This document shows positions 12,925 to 36,300 of a stretch of 64,000 bases of DNA, piece by piece. Position 1 is the stretch's first letter; the number at the start of each line of letters is the position of its first letter. The position numbers and the translations under genes are program-made. Under the pieces are notes generated by a model, which saw nothing but the letters and a program-made list of their open reading frames with translations, did no database searches and had not been told where the DNA came from. Location: contig NC_135555.1 in NCBI RefSeq assembly GCF_964340395.1, positions 1,655,001 through 1,719,000 of the forward strand, given 5' to 3'. This stretch comes from Glandiceps talaboti. Lineage: Eukaryota > Hemichordata > Enteropneusta > Spengelidae.

Positions 12925-15366
12925 TTATTTTCCACCCTTTTGAACAGGCAAGTAGAGTTTAAATTCTGCGGGTAGTTCCTCTTCTGAATAGAGTCTGTCT
13001 GAGAAGTATACACGGCGAATGCGGCAGTTGGCATGGATCTGTAACAAACAAGAAATGACAAAATTAATAAAAGCATTCGTGCCAAATCATTCTCTGAAAA
13101 ACTATAGAGATTGAATGTATTCACCTTTCACACACAACATACACATATTGATACTATACTTTATATGATGAGTGTACACTTTCCAAGTGATGTCATACAG
13201 AGGTATCTGATAAGTCTGGGTGTTGAATGGCATTGCTAGATTAGAAGTAAATGATGCATCTCTAGGCAATGTAAACTCTTTTGCCAAACAGATTTATTGA
13301 GAGCAAATAACCAACAGATATATGATAAGGTAAAAGTATGAGATTCTTACCTGAACTCTGAGTGTTTCAATGTAGTTTGTACCATAAGCACGTCTTGTGA
13401 AATCTGACAAGTTGAACTGAAAAAAGAAGAAGGAAGCAATTGTTAAATAACTGAATCCATATTACTGTAATAGTGGATTAGAACATGAAACTTTGATGTT
13501 ACATTCATTCATTTCTTGACCTACCTACCTAATGAAACCATTCACACATTATTTGGAAACATTACAATAACAGTCTCTATGCATGATCTCAAGTGTGAAG
13601 CTCTACATAGTTCTATCATAGAGAGTGGAGAGGAAATACTGTTCTCATTCACTGTCTATGGTTCTATTATCATACATTGTAATATTGACACTCTACAGTT
13701 GTTGAAGTATGTGAAACATTCAACTCACCTGAATTTGATTCCAGCCGTCATCCAATCTCATTGGCATGGTACAGATAAATGGTTTGACACGAGTAGTACT
13801 CTGGTAGTTACTAGCCCTGAATCGTCTCCTCACATTCTTGTCATCTAGGACTTGAACTTCAAATGTGAAATATTTCTTCAAATTCTTAATGATCATTACA
13901 AGAAAAGGAAGTTTGATACCAAGTGTTTTCTTGGCGTCTGCAGGACATGTGATAAATGTTGTGCTGTGACAGAGAGAGGAAGGTACAGAACAATTAGTTT
14001 CAAAAATATATACTTTGCAAGTTACTACATGTTCATTGAATTAGCAAGACCATGTGGTCACCTTTTGACCTTAGTTTCATTTCAACATCTGACCCAGTAA
14101 CATAACTGTGAGTGTATGCAAATCTATGACGGGACCTCTAGGACATGGTGAAGCTGGTCGACCACTTTCATGTCACTAGTACCATGAACGAGGTAATATA
14201 CACTAACTCATCAAAATGATATTTGGAAAGTAGGCATCAGCCCGAGCAAAACATATGGCAGCTGATTACCTATGCCTATCTGTTCACGTGACTGCTTGCA
14301 AATAAGTCTTCACCTGGAAACACCCTCAGTGGGCCTCGGCGTATCATCTAATTGTACCCTAAAGTTTTAGATAATTGAAGTGATTAAATGTACTTACCTA
14401 ACATTTGTACCGACTATTTCAAGTACCAGTGACTGAATATCGTTATCTGTTATCCTTTTTATGTGTCCATTACGAACCTGCAAGAGATGAAAGTGTGATG
14501 GTTAGGGACATGCTTCATTGGAGTGGGTAAAAGCATGACAACAAAATGGCGGTGACTCCGACTTACTAAACAACACTGTACTTCACGGTAACCAAACTAT
14601 GCGTAAAGATTCAAATTCACGTCCGTTGTGACGATAAACACTGTGGTTATTTTGCTTAAATCATTAGTTTTGTTGGTTAATGTAATACACTTTTAAAACT
14701 TGACACTGAAGCTAGCGTTGTTGTTGGTAGGCGCGCCGATAACCAGGGCAGGGGCCTCAAAACACCGCGAGCAATCCATGTGTTTGATTGTACGTAAACA
14801 CAACAGTTCGTTATATTTATGTTTGAAAACATTGTCTATAACCATTAACAAACCATATCTATACATTTAGGGAACATATTGACATTGTAAAAGTGACAAT
14901 AGTATTCACAAATGCTAAGATGAGTTGACTTGCGACTGTATACTAAAGTTTCAAATGTTGTCGTCAAGCAGATTTGGTGGTTCCTGGTTAGAGCTAGTTC
15001 ACGCGGGTCACCTAGTAACCCATACAGATGCATAAGTGAATGCGGTATCAACACGAAAATCAAAGAGAAATATATATATTTCTAAAAGTGGTTGATTGAA
15101 GAATATGTAGTTCACCAAAAAACGCAGATGAAACGTCCCTAAGACTGAATTTGTCTATAATAACAGCTCAGATGTGATGCTAGACCGGACAACAATATCA
15201 TGACTACCCAGTATTACCACGGCGACGTGCTGAAGGCTTACACATGACACAAAACTGGACAGAAACGAGAAAATACGCTCACCTTTTTATCCCAAATTTG
15301 TAGCGGTTTGCTACCAATACTATACAGAATTGATAAAAATCCCGATTGGAACGTATTTTTAAACAT
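12925..15366 (-). CDS. CFAP20: CFAP20 (cilia- and flagella-associated protein 20), complete
   Basis: Inner-junction microtubule protein of the ciliary axoneme (BUG22/GTL3 family). Coding segments: 15283-15366, 14398-14477, 13729-13963, 13351-13416, 12925-13038, giving 192 aa in continuous phase. Human CFAP20 has 193 aa and matches almost residue for residue: start [20 protein letters not shown], core [20 protein letters not shown] and C-terminal [20 protein letters not shown]. The last residues differ (VQKGGK). All junctions are GT-AG. The start ATG at 15366 is fixed by homology. It lies upstream of and in the same orientation as CSNK2A, as in vertebrates. Confidence 0.98.
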
Positions 15367-17720
15367 CTTCTCTGTTTCTAAGGGTAATTCCACGTAAATT
15401 CCAAGGAGCAGGCAGTCTCAGGTCCGACCGCGTTGAGTTCGTGTCGCTAAGTGAGTTCCTTGTGTGTGTACATGAACGTTCATACTGTATCTAGGGACAA
15501 AACTAACTTGGAAACGTAAATTATCAATCCGCGTTGATAGTTACTATATTACACTTGAAGTAAAATTACATGACTAGAAGGCTCAAAGAAATCCAAGCTG
15601 ATAAGAAATGACGTATTTTTGAGTTAAGACGTCCCTATAATGCAAGAATGATTTTTTATTTTGCACATATATTTTGAACTATTTTCATGTGTAGTGTAGT
15701 GTCTTATGCGTCTAAGGGGTGATCCGCCATCAGGTTGACATGCGTAGCTCTGTGTTTGAGAACAGCTCCCAGTCTGTCGTCCGTAGTAACTATCGATGTC
15801 CTCTTATTGGACGGTTTTCTTTGGAGGTGTGTGCTATTTTCCATATATGGAGACTTCGCGCGTGACCCGCGAAAAAATAATATCGGTTGTAGAACAGTCA
15901 TCGTTGTATTGATTGTATCCATTTAATTTCGGAAATGTTCACTTCTTATCTTAATGTGTTTGTCAGCACATTCCGGCGTCATGATACGTGGATTTATCGT
16001 AATACTATTGTCATTTTCTAAATATATATAAAAACTCGTACGATAAACGACCAGCATATCGAAGCTGTAGTGTAGGCGTACAGTCATGCTGTACTTTACA
16101 ACTTGTACTAGTAAGTTTATATCTGTATTTAGCCCGAGTATGCCGGGACTCGATTATCATGTGACATTCTGTTCCCTTTGCTCACGTACTCTGATTGCAA
16201 ACAGGACAAATATCGTCTCAGGCGATTTACGTTTATTGATACTGATCAGTGAAATCTTAAGTACAATGAGTGTAGCGATTTTCTGCTAGATGTCGATATT
16301 TGTTCGCAAACCTCGATAGTAAATAAATGAAAGTAAAAAGAAAAAACAACAAAATTAAATGAAGAGATAGAAAGTATTGCAAACAAAAACAAAGTCACAA
16401 TTATTGTAGCTAAGTGAACAAAAATCGATGTACATATGCAGTTAGCGTTAGTAATAGTATTGCATGTACGTGAACCTCAGACCACCAAACATTGAAAACT
16501 TATAATAAAGTTAAAATACACGGTCGTAATAATTAGATAGTTTGTTATAATTCTGATAAATTTGCACGTCAGTTTCATTTGTTTATGTAAATTAATATCA
16601 AACTTTAGGCTTAAATCCTTGCCAAAATGTTCATACAATTTCAAGCTATAGAAGATCGTGAAATTAAAAGTCACCAATAATTTCTTGGACGCCTAGAATA
16701 TTATAATGACACGGCGATATCTACTCTCCGATATCTCAGACCACTATAGAAAAGAGCCGATATATAGACTCTCGTACCAAGATGTTCTGTCGACGACAAA
16801 GAGGTGGGTCATAAATTTTCGATCTGAAGTTGTCTATGCTTGAAGTCGACCGTCATTTGTGATATTTTTTGAAGATGGGAATATATCACGTGACAGCTGT
16901 AAAGTTAATAAGCTCAGGGGTAAACAAAACAAAAACGATGTTAGATAAGCCAAGACTCTTGTATTCAAAATTAACCTGCGTTTGGCCGGATGTTACAGTT
17001 CGATGACAATAAAACCATTGTTACGGAAACAAAAGAATAAAAGGCATTCTATGCTAATAATACACAGACACCTGATCCGGTAGTATTATAGTAATTCACA
17101 CATACACAATACGTTTTTGTCGGTTATCACTTCCTTGACCAGAATAAGTGGTCTGAGGTAATACAGAGGGAAAGCTTTTCCAACAAATGCGATTTTTTTA
17201 TTTGAAAGACAAGAAAAATGGCAGTGGACAAGTCATGTCTCAAAAAAATTGACAAGACGAACTTTAAAGTTTGACATTTATTGGTTTTCAAAAAATATAA
17301 TTTATATCATGACTACTTTAATACATGTATGTTTCTTAAATCTTCTGTTCTTATCAGGTGGCCTCACGTGTTCTAACAGTGTATATGAAATGGCAAATAT
17401 TACGGTTTGCGCTTACTCTTTTTTCTTCTTCTCTCTATTCGAGTTGTAAAGAGCTCGCACGACCAACAGGACTGAAGTGGGGGTATTTTCGACGGTTATA
17501 AGTAATTCCTGTCGAATGAAGTGCAGTAAATACTAGTAAATGTTCTGAATGACACCGAACAATCTAATTTCACGCCACTGAAAGGCATCGATGTTTAGCA
17601 ACGATGAATAAATGTGTAAATAGACAAATAGAAACTTTAGATAGATATATAGATGGATAAATTAGACAAAATTAGACACCCCCACCACACCCCATACACA
17701 GATAGATAGATGGATACATA
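15367..17720. other. Intergenic region 5' of CFAP20, no gene recognised
   Basis: Contains a palindromic CArG box CCATATATGG at 15840-15849 in a locally CpG-bearing stretch (15720-15880) with a reversed CCAAT (ATTGG). The inverse strings CCTCAGACCAC (16478) and GTGGTCTGAGG (17147) could be ends of a decayed element, but no target duplication is visible. No coding segments seen. Confidence 0.5.
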
Positions 17721-18098
17721 TACATATACATACATACATACATACATACATACATAGTACATACATACATACATACATACATACATACATACATACATAC
17801 ATGCATACATGCATACATACATACATACATACATACATACATACATACATACATACATAGTACATACATAGTACATACATACATACATACATACCTACAT
17901 ACATACATATATATATACATACATACATACATGCATTGCACGCACGCATACACGCACGCACACACATACATACATACATACATACATACATACATACATA
18001 CACACACACAAACATACATACATACATACATACATACATACATACATACATACATACATACATACATACATACATACATACATACATACATACATACG
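17720..18098. repeat. (CATA)n/(TACA)n microsatellite
   Basis: About 380 bp of imperfect CATA repeats with short CACACA and CGCA interruptions. Cys-Met-Tyr-Val and Ile-His-Thr reading frames through it are artefacts. Confidence 0.97.
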
Positions 18099-18369
18099 AG
18101 AGGACACTCAGTAGGGCTCATCCCTCCGCCAACACGAGCAGTGCAAATCATACATAACAAACCAAAACATAAAACAAGGAAAAAAAGAAGGGAGCACTCT
18201 AGTTTTGGAGCTCGATGGTTGATGCTACTAACCCTAATGCTATGGTTTAACAGAAACCCAAATCTGGAATTGGATCTCTACCAAAGCCTCTAATCAATTG
18301 ATCCTTAATCTCATTTGTAAGCTTTCCATAAAATTTTATCGAAAGCCATCCATTTTTTAGACATCTTAC

Positions 18370-18414
18370 AAACAAACAAACAAACAAACAAACAAACAAA
18401 CAAACAAACAAACA
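18370..18414. repeat. (CAAA)n microsatellite
   Basis: About eleven CAAA units, followed by AT-rich unique sequence. Confidence 0.95.
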
Positions 18415-19929
18415 TGGTTAAATTTCCTACTAAGGCTAGGGAGAAATTTGGGGGGGGGGCATGAAATTTTTTTTAGGGTTCAAAGGGGCCCCCTGCCGTG
18501 AATTCTGACCCCAGCCTAATACCCCATTTCTCTTTGTGGTGATGACTCGACTGTTCATTATCAACTGTATCCTCAACTCTTATTTACATAGTTTTATACA
18601 CTTTACATTTCATTCACACTCAAACCAGCTTTTTAAGAGAATTGTACAAAGACTACCTTTCAACTCCTTATCTACTGCTGTTCTTTACTTGTTAATCGAT
18701 GTACAAAGTAACCACTCTCTGGAATACTGACCCAAACAGAAAAGTTGCCACATATTGAAAGCAGAATACACATTCGAGAGCCTTTCTAGTCTTGTTCGGT
18801 TCAAAATATGCCATCACCCAATATCTCTATTTCACTTTTACAAGAGACAAGTCTGAAATCATGAGTAGTGTTCATATCTGAATTTTAGAATGAAATTGCA
18901 TGCGTATTTGTATACAGGTATGCAATACTTCTGTCGTATTCATAGCCTTATTCAACTGTACTGACAAAGTGGAGTGCTCCGACTTGTCATTATTTAAATA
19001 CTTTGCCATGCTAAGTAATGTGCAGATGGTATTTCTCTTTCATAGATCTATCGCAATATTTACCGATAGTATATTATGAGCATGCCCGCCTTTGGTGGTG
19101 TTAATACACGAGGTTTGGTAAATTAATGTTATGTAAAGTGTCTATTTTAATAAATGTACACAGATATTGCAAAGGCAAGATAGTTGGTGTGCAACATATA
19201 ATCAAGCCCTGTGAAGTGTCCAATACATATCATATGGTAATATCATTTTCAGTTCATGTTCTTCAAATTCAAATGAAGTCAAACACACATACTAACACCA
19301 TAACCTTCTCACATTTCGTAATGAATACACCCTTGCATATATTTATGTAATATTAGGAAGGTTTATTCTGTTGCCATTAATAGGTTCTAGCAAATATTCA
19401 AAGGAAAAAACAATGAACATCTGTTTGGGGATACTGTACAGTAGTTTACCCCTAAGTTACAAATAAAAAAAACTCCAGGGAAAATGATGCACCTTTCTTT
19501 GAAGGTACAATTGTTGCATGTACATTAGTATCATTGCTAACATTAAAAAAGGTGTAATAAATGCAAACATTTAATACAAGGTAGCTGCTAGGGTGCTTTG
19601 TTATGTACATAGACAGCCTCAATGTAGGGAGTGGAGGTAAAGTGTATAACTGCCTACGTTAGCAAGCAATCTCCCCATCAGAAAGTCATTGTTTCATATT
19701 TATGCTGCACTTTATATAAACTACCAGCAAACACCCATTTTTTTGTGTCGAAGCCATATACATGCATAAGGTATGAACTAGAGATGAACTGAAAATGCTC
19801 CCGTATGAGGGGAAATGTTGTTAATGTGTTTACTGACACTTTGAAATGTCTTTCTGTACTGTTGTACCTTTGTAATCAATATCGGTAGCAAATTAACTTG
19901 ACTTCAGTTGGCCTGGCTATATGTATCTT

Positions 19930-20440
19930 ATTGCAAACGTTCATCAAATATGCAAATTAGCAATTGAATCGATACCATCATACCTTTGCTCGGTATTAAT
20001 TGACCACACTAAATTTCATTAACTATAATATCTTGGTATGATCAATATCTGTGGCAAGTTTTATCAAATTTGGCAGTCTTTCTTGGTATAGGCCCTGATT
20101 GCCAAAGTTCATTAATTATGCAAATGAGTAATTAATTGACAGCACTTAATTTTTTTAAGAACTATCATATCTCTGTATGATCAATATCTGTGGCAAGTTT
20201 CATCAAATTTGATAAAGCCATTCTGGATGCATAACCTGAGTTACAAACATTCATTAATTATGCAAATTAGCTCTTAATTAATTTGACACAAGTTAATGTC
20301 TTTTAGTGCTTTTATATCTTTGTATGATCCATACATGTAGCAAGTTTTGTTGAATTTGGTGCAGCTGTTATGCATATATAGCCCCATTTTTATAAATCTT
20401 TTTCTTGCAAATTATCATTAATTATGCAAATCGCTCCTAC
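19930..20440. repeat. Degenerate ~140-bp tandem repeat with octamer motifs
   Basis: Three to four diverged units share the order: TATGATCAATATCTGTGGCAAGTTT, ATCAAATTTG, then TTCATTAATTATGCAAAT. ATGCAAAT-type octamers recur at about 19950, 20128, 20265 and 20424. A related layout occurs at 27.2-27.9 kb. No coding potential. Confidence 0.7.
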
Positions 20441-21673
20441 CCAAAACTAATCAGCCTGACAATGCCACATAGTAAATTACAGAACACTTCAGTACTTTTT
20501 GAGATATCAGTGGAACAAAAGTTCTGCACAGAGACATGGCCACAACATTACCTCCCATACGAGAGCTAAAAATGAAAAAAAAGTCTTTAGTTTAGCAGTG
20601 AAAGTAAAATGCTCTTATGTATATAGCTGTGAAATTAAAAAAAAAAGCCACCCTTAATAACCAAAATTTGGACATCTTTATGGGCAATGATACAACATAA
20701 AAGGTCATTTAGTTCACATCTCTATTTATAAATGTAAACAAACTGTCTTAACAAGCACAAACTATTTCAGTAAACAACTTGGGGTGAAAAAAATGGCAAG
20801 TACACATCTGACAATTAAAAAAGTTTGATTTACAAAGTTGTGTTTGTGAGCGCATCACTTTAAACAAAGTGTGATGTCATTATCATGGCGTTCTTCTAAT
20901 CAAAAGTAGTAGACCTTTCCAAAAACTTGTATCCTTTGGTAACAGACAGCAGACAGACAGACGAATGATATTTAAAGTTGCATGTTGGAAATTGGAGGTA
21001 AAAAACTGATGTCTGGCAAAACTATAGAAAAAGTAGATCCTCGATTTGATCCCGATGGCATTGATAAAATAGTAGAAATGCAAGACTGACAGATTCAAAC
21101 ACAGGGTTTTAACATATAGAAAATGGGCATGTATGACGGTAGAGTACCTTATCTTAGTTCTTCAAGTGATAGCAAACGAAAGACACTTCTGTAATTGTCC
21201 ATCAAATTGTGTTACATTTGTAACTGAGGCTTGTAACTGGTACCATGAAACCCTCTACAAATTTACCTAACACTATTTCTCTTTTGTTAGGGGGAACAAT
21301 GTGTTAGAAAGGTCTCCTCCTGTTAGGCATGACAAATTGCGAAAAAAAATCTAAAGATTTCTTATACAGATTACTCTTCCTTTGCTTTTCTACTTCAAAA
21401 AAAAAGAAAAGAGAAGCGCAGAAGAAAGCTGTCATTCAGACATTGGTTACTGAATGTAAAGATAGTTTCCCAATACACGTGACCGTTAAAGCATGGAAAT
21501 CTCTTTTGAGCATGCTAACTGCAGCAGAGTTGATTACATAGATACAAGGATCACAAAAGTAGATAGATCCAGTTTTGAGTCCAATGTAAATCAACATCAT
21601 GTCACTATTGTGTTGCACTTTATATAGTGGAAGCAGCACCACAAATGTCTGATGTATTGTTTTTGAATTTGCC
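20441..21673. other. Intergenic / CSNK2A 3' flank, nothing else recognised
   Basis: AT-rich sequence downstream of the CSNK2A stop codon; presumably includes its 3' untranslated region. I did not find a convincing polyadenylation signal or another gene. Confidence 0.45.
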
Positions 21674-32605
<10,932 letters not shown>

Positions 32606-32615
32606 CAGAAATATA

Positions 32616-32621
32616 GTTTGT

Positions 32622-32712
<91 letters not shown>

Positions 32713-32750
32713 TTATTTATTTATTATTTATTTATTTATTATTTATTTAT
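32616..32750. repeat. (TTTA)n microsatellite
   Basis: About 135 bp of TTTA repeats in the CSNK2A-CCDC113 intergenic region. Confidence 0.97.
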
Positions 32751-33029
32751 TTGTATGTATGATGACACCTTTATATTATTTGACCCTGGAAGTTACCCAA
32801 ATACACAACTTGTATTTCTTCATTGGCTTTTCTGCAATAAGTGTTTGTGTTCTGAAACAAACTAGTAAATATATCAACAAAACAACAAAATAAGGTTTAT
32901 ACGAAACTTTAGGTTAGACATACGTAATGTATATCTTTTGATTCCTGTAGAATGTCTTGCAGCATATACAGTTAATGTTATACCATAGATCCTATACGAA
33001 AGTATGGTTATACAGGGGATCAAATAAAT

Positions 33030-33091
<62 letters not shown>

Positions 33092-33120
33092 ACACGCACG
33101 CACGCACGCACACACACATG
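33030..33120. repeat. (CA)n microsatellite with CGCA tail
   Basis: CA repeat grading into GCACGCACGCA and ending TGTGCGCGCG. Confidence 0.96.
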
Positions 33121-33185
33121 TGCGCGCGATTGTTTATAACCATGGCACCCCCTCAGGTTTAATAGGCAGATAGCTAGACTCACAT

Positions 33186-33224
33186 ATAGATAGATAGATA
33201 GATATATAGATAGATAGATAGATT

Positions 33225-33260
<36 letters not shown>

Positions 33261-33307
33261 CTTTTAGATAGATAGATAGATAGATACTTTTAGATAGATA
33301 TATAGAT

Positions 33308-33354
<47 letters not shown>

Positions 33355-33355
33355 C
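33186..33355. repeat. (GATA)n microsatellite
   Basis: GATA repeats interrupted twice by TACTTTTA. Confidence 0.96.
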
Positions 33356-33581
33356 CATAGAATTCATTGTACATGTATATTGCATTGTCTGTGTTTACTT
33401 CAAGATTAGGCTCTAGATGTAAAAAAAAGACAATATTATGGATGATTATATAACAAAATTCCGACGTATATATGCAAGTGATATATTTCCTTTACATAAT
33501 GTTTATGTCCAGTTGGCGAAAGTAAACTTCGACGAATCTAAAAATATGTCTAGAAGGCGCCTTTTTGACGATGATTTATAC

Positions 33582-33582
33582 A

Positions 33583-33663
<81 letters not shown>
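33582..33663. repeat. (TA)n microsatellite
   Basis: About 80 bp of TA, 60 bp before the palindrome at 33723. Confidence 0.97.
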
Positions 33664-33667
<4 letters not shown>

Positions 33668-33759
33668 GACTGGATGTAGATAAAACCACATAAAAGTGCT
33701 CAATACGGGTAGTAGAGCGAATTATATACAGGTTTTGAAAATTTGAACCAAATTATATG

Positions 33760-33819
33760 CTATAGACCCTACAGAACTGTTTCGTGAGGTGCGTAGTCCT
33801 CACTCATCAGGGGTAGAAT
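33760..33819 (-). ncRNA. Hammerhead ribozyme D, minus-strand mirror copy
   Basis: Exact inverse of the plus-strand motif across the palindrome centre: CTGATGA reads 33810-33804 on the minus strand, GAAA 33783-33780, and the predicted cut is between 33770 and 33769. A hairpin formed by the whole palindrome would compete with ribozyme folding. Confidence 0.86.
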
Positions 33820-33835
33820 GGAAAACATATTTTCC

Positions 33836-33895
33836 ATTCTACCCCTGATGAGTGAGGACTACGCACCTCACGAAACAGTTCTGTAGGGTCTATAG
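33836..33895 (+). ncRNA. Hammerhead ribozyme D, plus-strand copy
   Basis: CTGATGA (33845-33851), stem II GTGAGG/CCTCAC (33852-33857 with 33866-33871) with an 8-nt loop, GAAA (33872-33875). Stem III is ACAG/CUGU (33875-33878 with 33881-33884). The cleavage triplet is GUA, cut predicted between 33885 and 33886. Stem I is ACCC (33841-33844) with GGGU (33886-33889). All core positions fit. It is the best-formed of the motifs in the window, with six pairs in stem II. Confidence 0.88.
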
Positions 33896-33923
33896 CATAT
33901 AATTTGGTTCAAATTTTCAAAAC

Positions 33924-33932
<9 letters not shown>

Positions 33933-33995
<63 letters not shown>
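33933..33995. repeat. (TA)n microsatellite followed by a hammerhead remnant
   Basis: TA repeat abutting the palindrome. It is followed directly by TCTGATGAGTGAGCATATAT (33996 on), which matches the start of the hammerhead core and then degenerates. Confidence 0.85.
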
Positions 33996-33997
<2 letters not shown>

Positions 33998-34633
33998 GAT
34001 GAGTGAGCATATATATGTAATATTCTTTAAAAAGTGTGATAATACAGTCATAAACACAGATCAGATGATGCCTACACGTAGGGTCTATGATTAACCGTAC
34101 ATATACGTGTAACGCTGAGACATACGGTGCTGTCAAAAGCATGGATGGAACTTTGCAAACGAACAATGCAATGGGTGATTTATTTTTTGAGACCTTCTCC
34201 GTCACATGTCTTTTGAAATATTCAAATTAATGATGACAATATAACCATGGATGTATTAATAATACATAATATAATACATCCATGATATAACCTAAATGTA
34301 GTTACCAGAATCATTTCCTCTGTACTGTGTAAGCCTACTTCTTCGTATTTTTCTTTTACTACTTGTTCTTTTGTTATGTTTTTCATTAACATAACTATTT
34401 AAAAAATAAATAAAAAGTGGATAACCGTGAATTTATGATGGACTTTTCCCTGTGGCGCGGTAATTTGGAGTATACATTGAATGCTACTCAACTTCAAGCT
34501 AGCAGTGTATCCGTGACTATCAGGCTCGGCAGCTGGACCCGTACCAAATCGCCGGAAATATTTACCCAGGATGCAATATAATGTTTTGCCGAAAGGACCC
34601 GGATGATGGTCTTGGCAACCATTAGTTGACAAC

Positions 34634-36237
34634 ATGGCGGACTCGGAGAGTATAGACACCACTTCGGTGCAAGACCAACAAGACGATCCCTTGGCCGATT
34701 TAAGCGATGAACAACTTAGACAACTCGTAGAAGATTCAACGTAAGTTTTCACATGCAGTGTGTGTATTTATCAGAAAAGCGAGCGACGTTAACCCAAACT
34801 TCATGCCCAGATAAAAAAAAATTGTCATCTCGTACGTAATTAAATTATCGGTGCAGCTTTACTGTGTGTACTATGTATAATCATAATGTAGTGTACAGTC
34901 GGAAATGGCAGTACACAGACGGCACAGTGCATTGGAATACAGACCATACACGAAGGGTCTATGATTGAAACAACTACTGATTATCCAGTTGGTAATATTT
35001 ATGAGTGAATCTGATTTTAGCTGCGTGTTTCATGTACAGCAGGATAGCTGAAAAAGCTGAAAAAATACAGTAACAGTGACACTAACATTAGTAACAATAA
35101 CATTAGTCATTACTCTGAGTCTAACAATTTCTTTGTCTGGTTTATTTATAACTTTATTGGACCGTGTACATTTATCTATTTTTGTCATTAGTAAGATGTT
35201 TTTCCTTTTCTTTCCATCATCTACAGGATAGGAAACAGAATCTTAGAAAATGAGACGACAATGTTTGAGAAGTTTCTCAAGCGAGTTGAACCCAATATGA
35301 TGGTATCACCATCAGCAGCACCCACCCCAAGTGTATCTGTTCAAGATACAAGAATGATGAGAAAAAGATCGAAATCTAAAGCTGGCGGAGTTGACAGACA
35401 TCTAAAATTAACAGCTGAACAAAAGTGTGATATTGCACAAAGAGAGATTGAAGAACTCAGAGAAGAAATTGAAAAGCTCAAAGAAGATTCAGAGAAAGTC
35501 TTGGACACCTACAGAGTAAGAAATTATGTTATTGCTCATATTAAGAAAGGTTGCCTACTATGTCTGAAGGAGAGGTAGCTGGTTTAGAGTCACTAAAAAG
35601 CTTGATGAGTCAGAAACTAGGGTATGTTAAGGTCTAACTTTTATGACATCAACAAAAAGAAATATCACACAAAATGCGAAATGCTGTGAGTATTGTTACA
35701 ACTTGATGATAAAACGATTTTTTCAGTATATTTTGGTAAATAAAAGATATCCTCACACCCTGTTTCTGTATATAAATTATATAAATGTACTTCTGTTATA
35801 TTTTATAGTACTACCAATTATGACTCACTGATAAATTGTAAGTCTCTTGTATGAGGTTACATATTTAACTTTGAGATTTCAATCATCGATTATGAGATAA
35901 TTCTAATGGCACACATAACTTTGTAAATCTTGAACTTACTCTCCCCTCCACTGTCTATGCTTGACCAAATCATGCAGGTGAAAATACCTTTCAATTTTAA
36001 AACAGAACATAATATCAACCTCCGTAAGCTGTAAACTAAATAGTTTGTTTCAAATTTGATTTACTGTTGTATATCATTTTTCACCACAGTGTCTCTTTGA
36101 AGGCCTCATGGGATAGTAAAATTTACCATCATTTACAGCCATAGCATGCAGACAAATTCAGTCATTGAACATTATGTCATGGAAGAGGGTGTTTGTTTTT
36201 CTTGTAGTCAGTGTAAATGTAACTGTGAATGAATGAA

Positions 36238-36300
<63 letters not shown>

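Larger units (their letters stand above)
33723..33932. repeat. Perfect ~210-bp palindrome with a hammerhead on each arm
   Basis: Two 103-bp arms separated by a 4-nt centre (CATA at 33826-33829); I found no mismatch between arms. Each arm carries the same complete hammerhead motif, so one is read on each strand. Flanked by TA repeats on both sides. Either a head-to-head insertion of two element ends or an assembly/read artefact. Confidence 0.92.

Noticed and set aside
16478-17158. MITE bounded by CCTCAGACCAC / GTGGTCTGAGG
   Set aside because: Only 11-12 bp ends, no target duplication, and a third copy lies inside; kept as a note only.
17637-18293. Cys-Met-Tyr-Val and His-Thr reading frames up to 162 aa
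   Set aside because: Translation of CATA repeats; open in all frames, no homology or start context.
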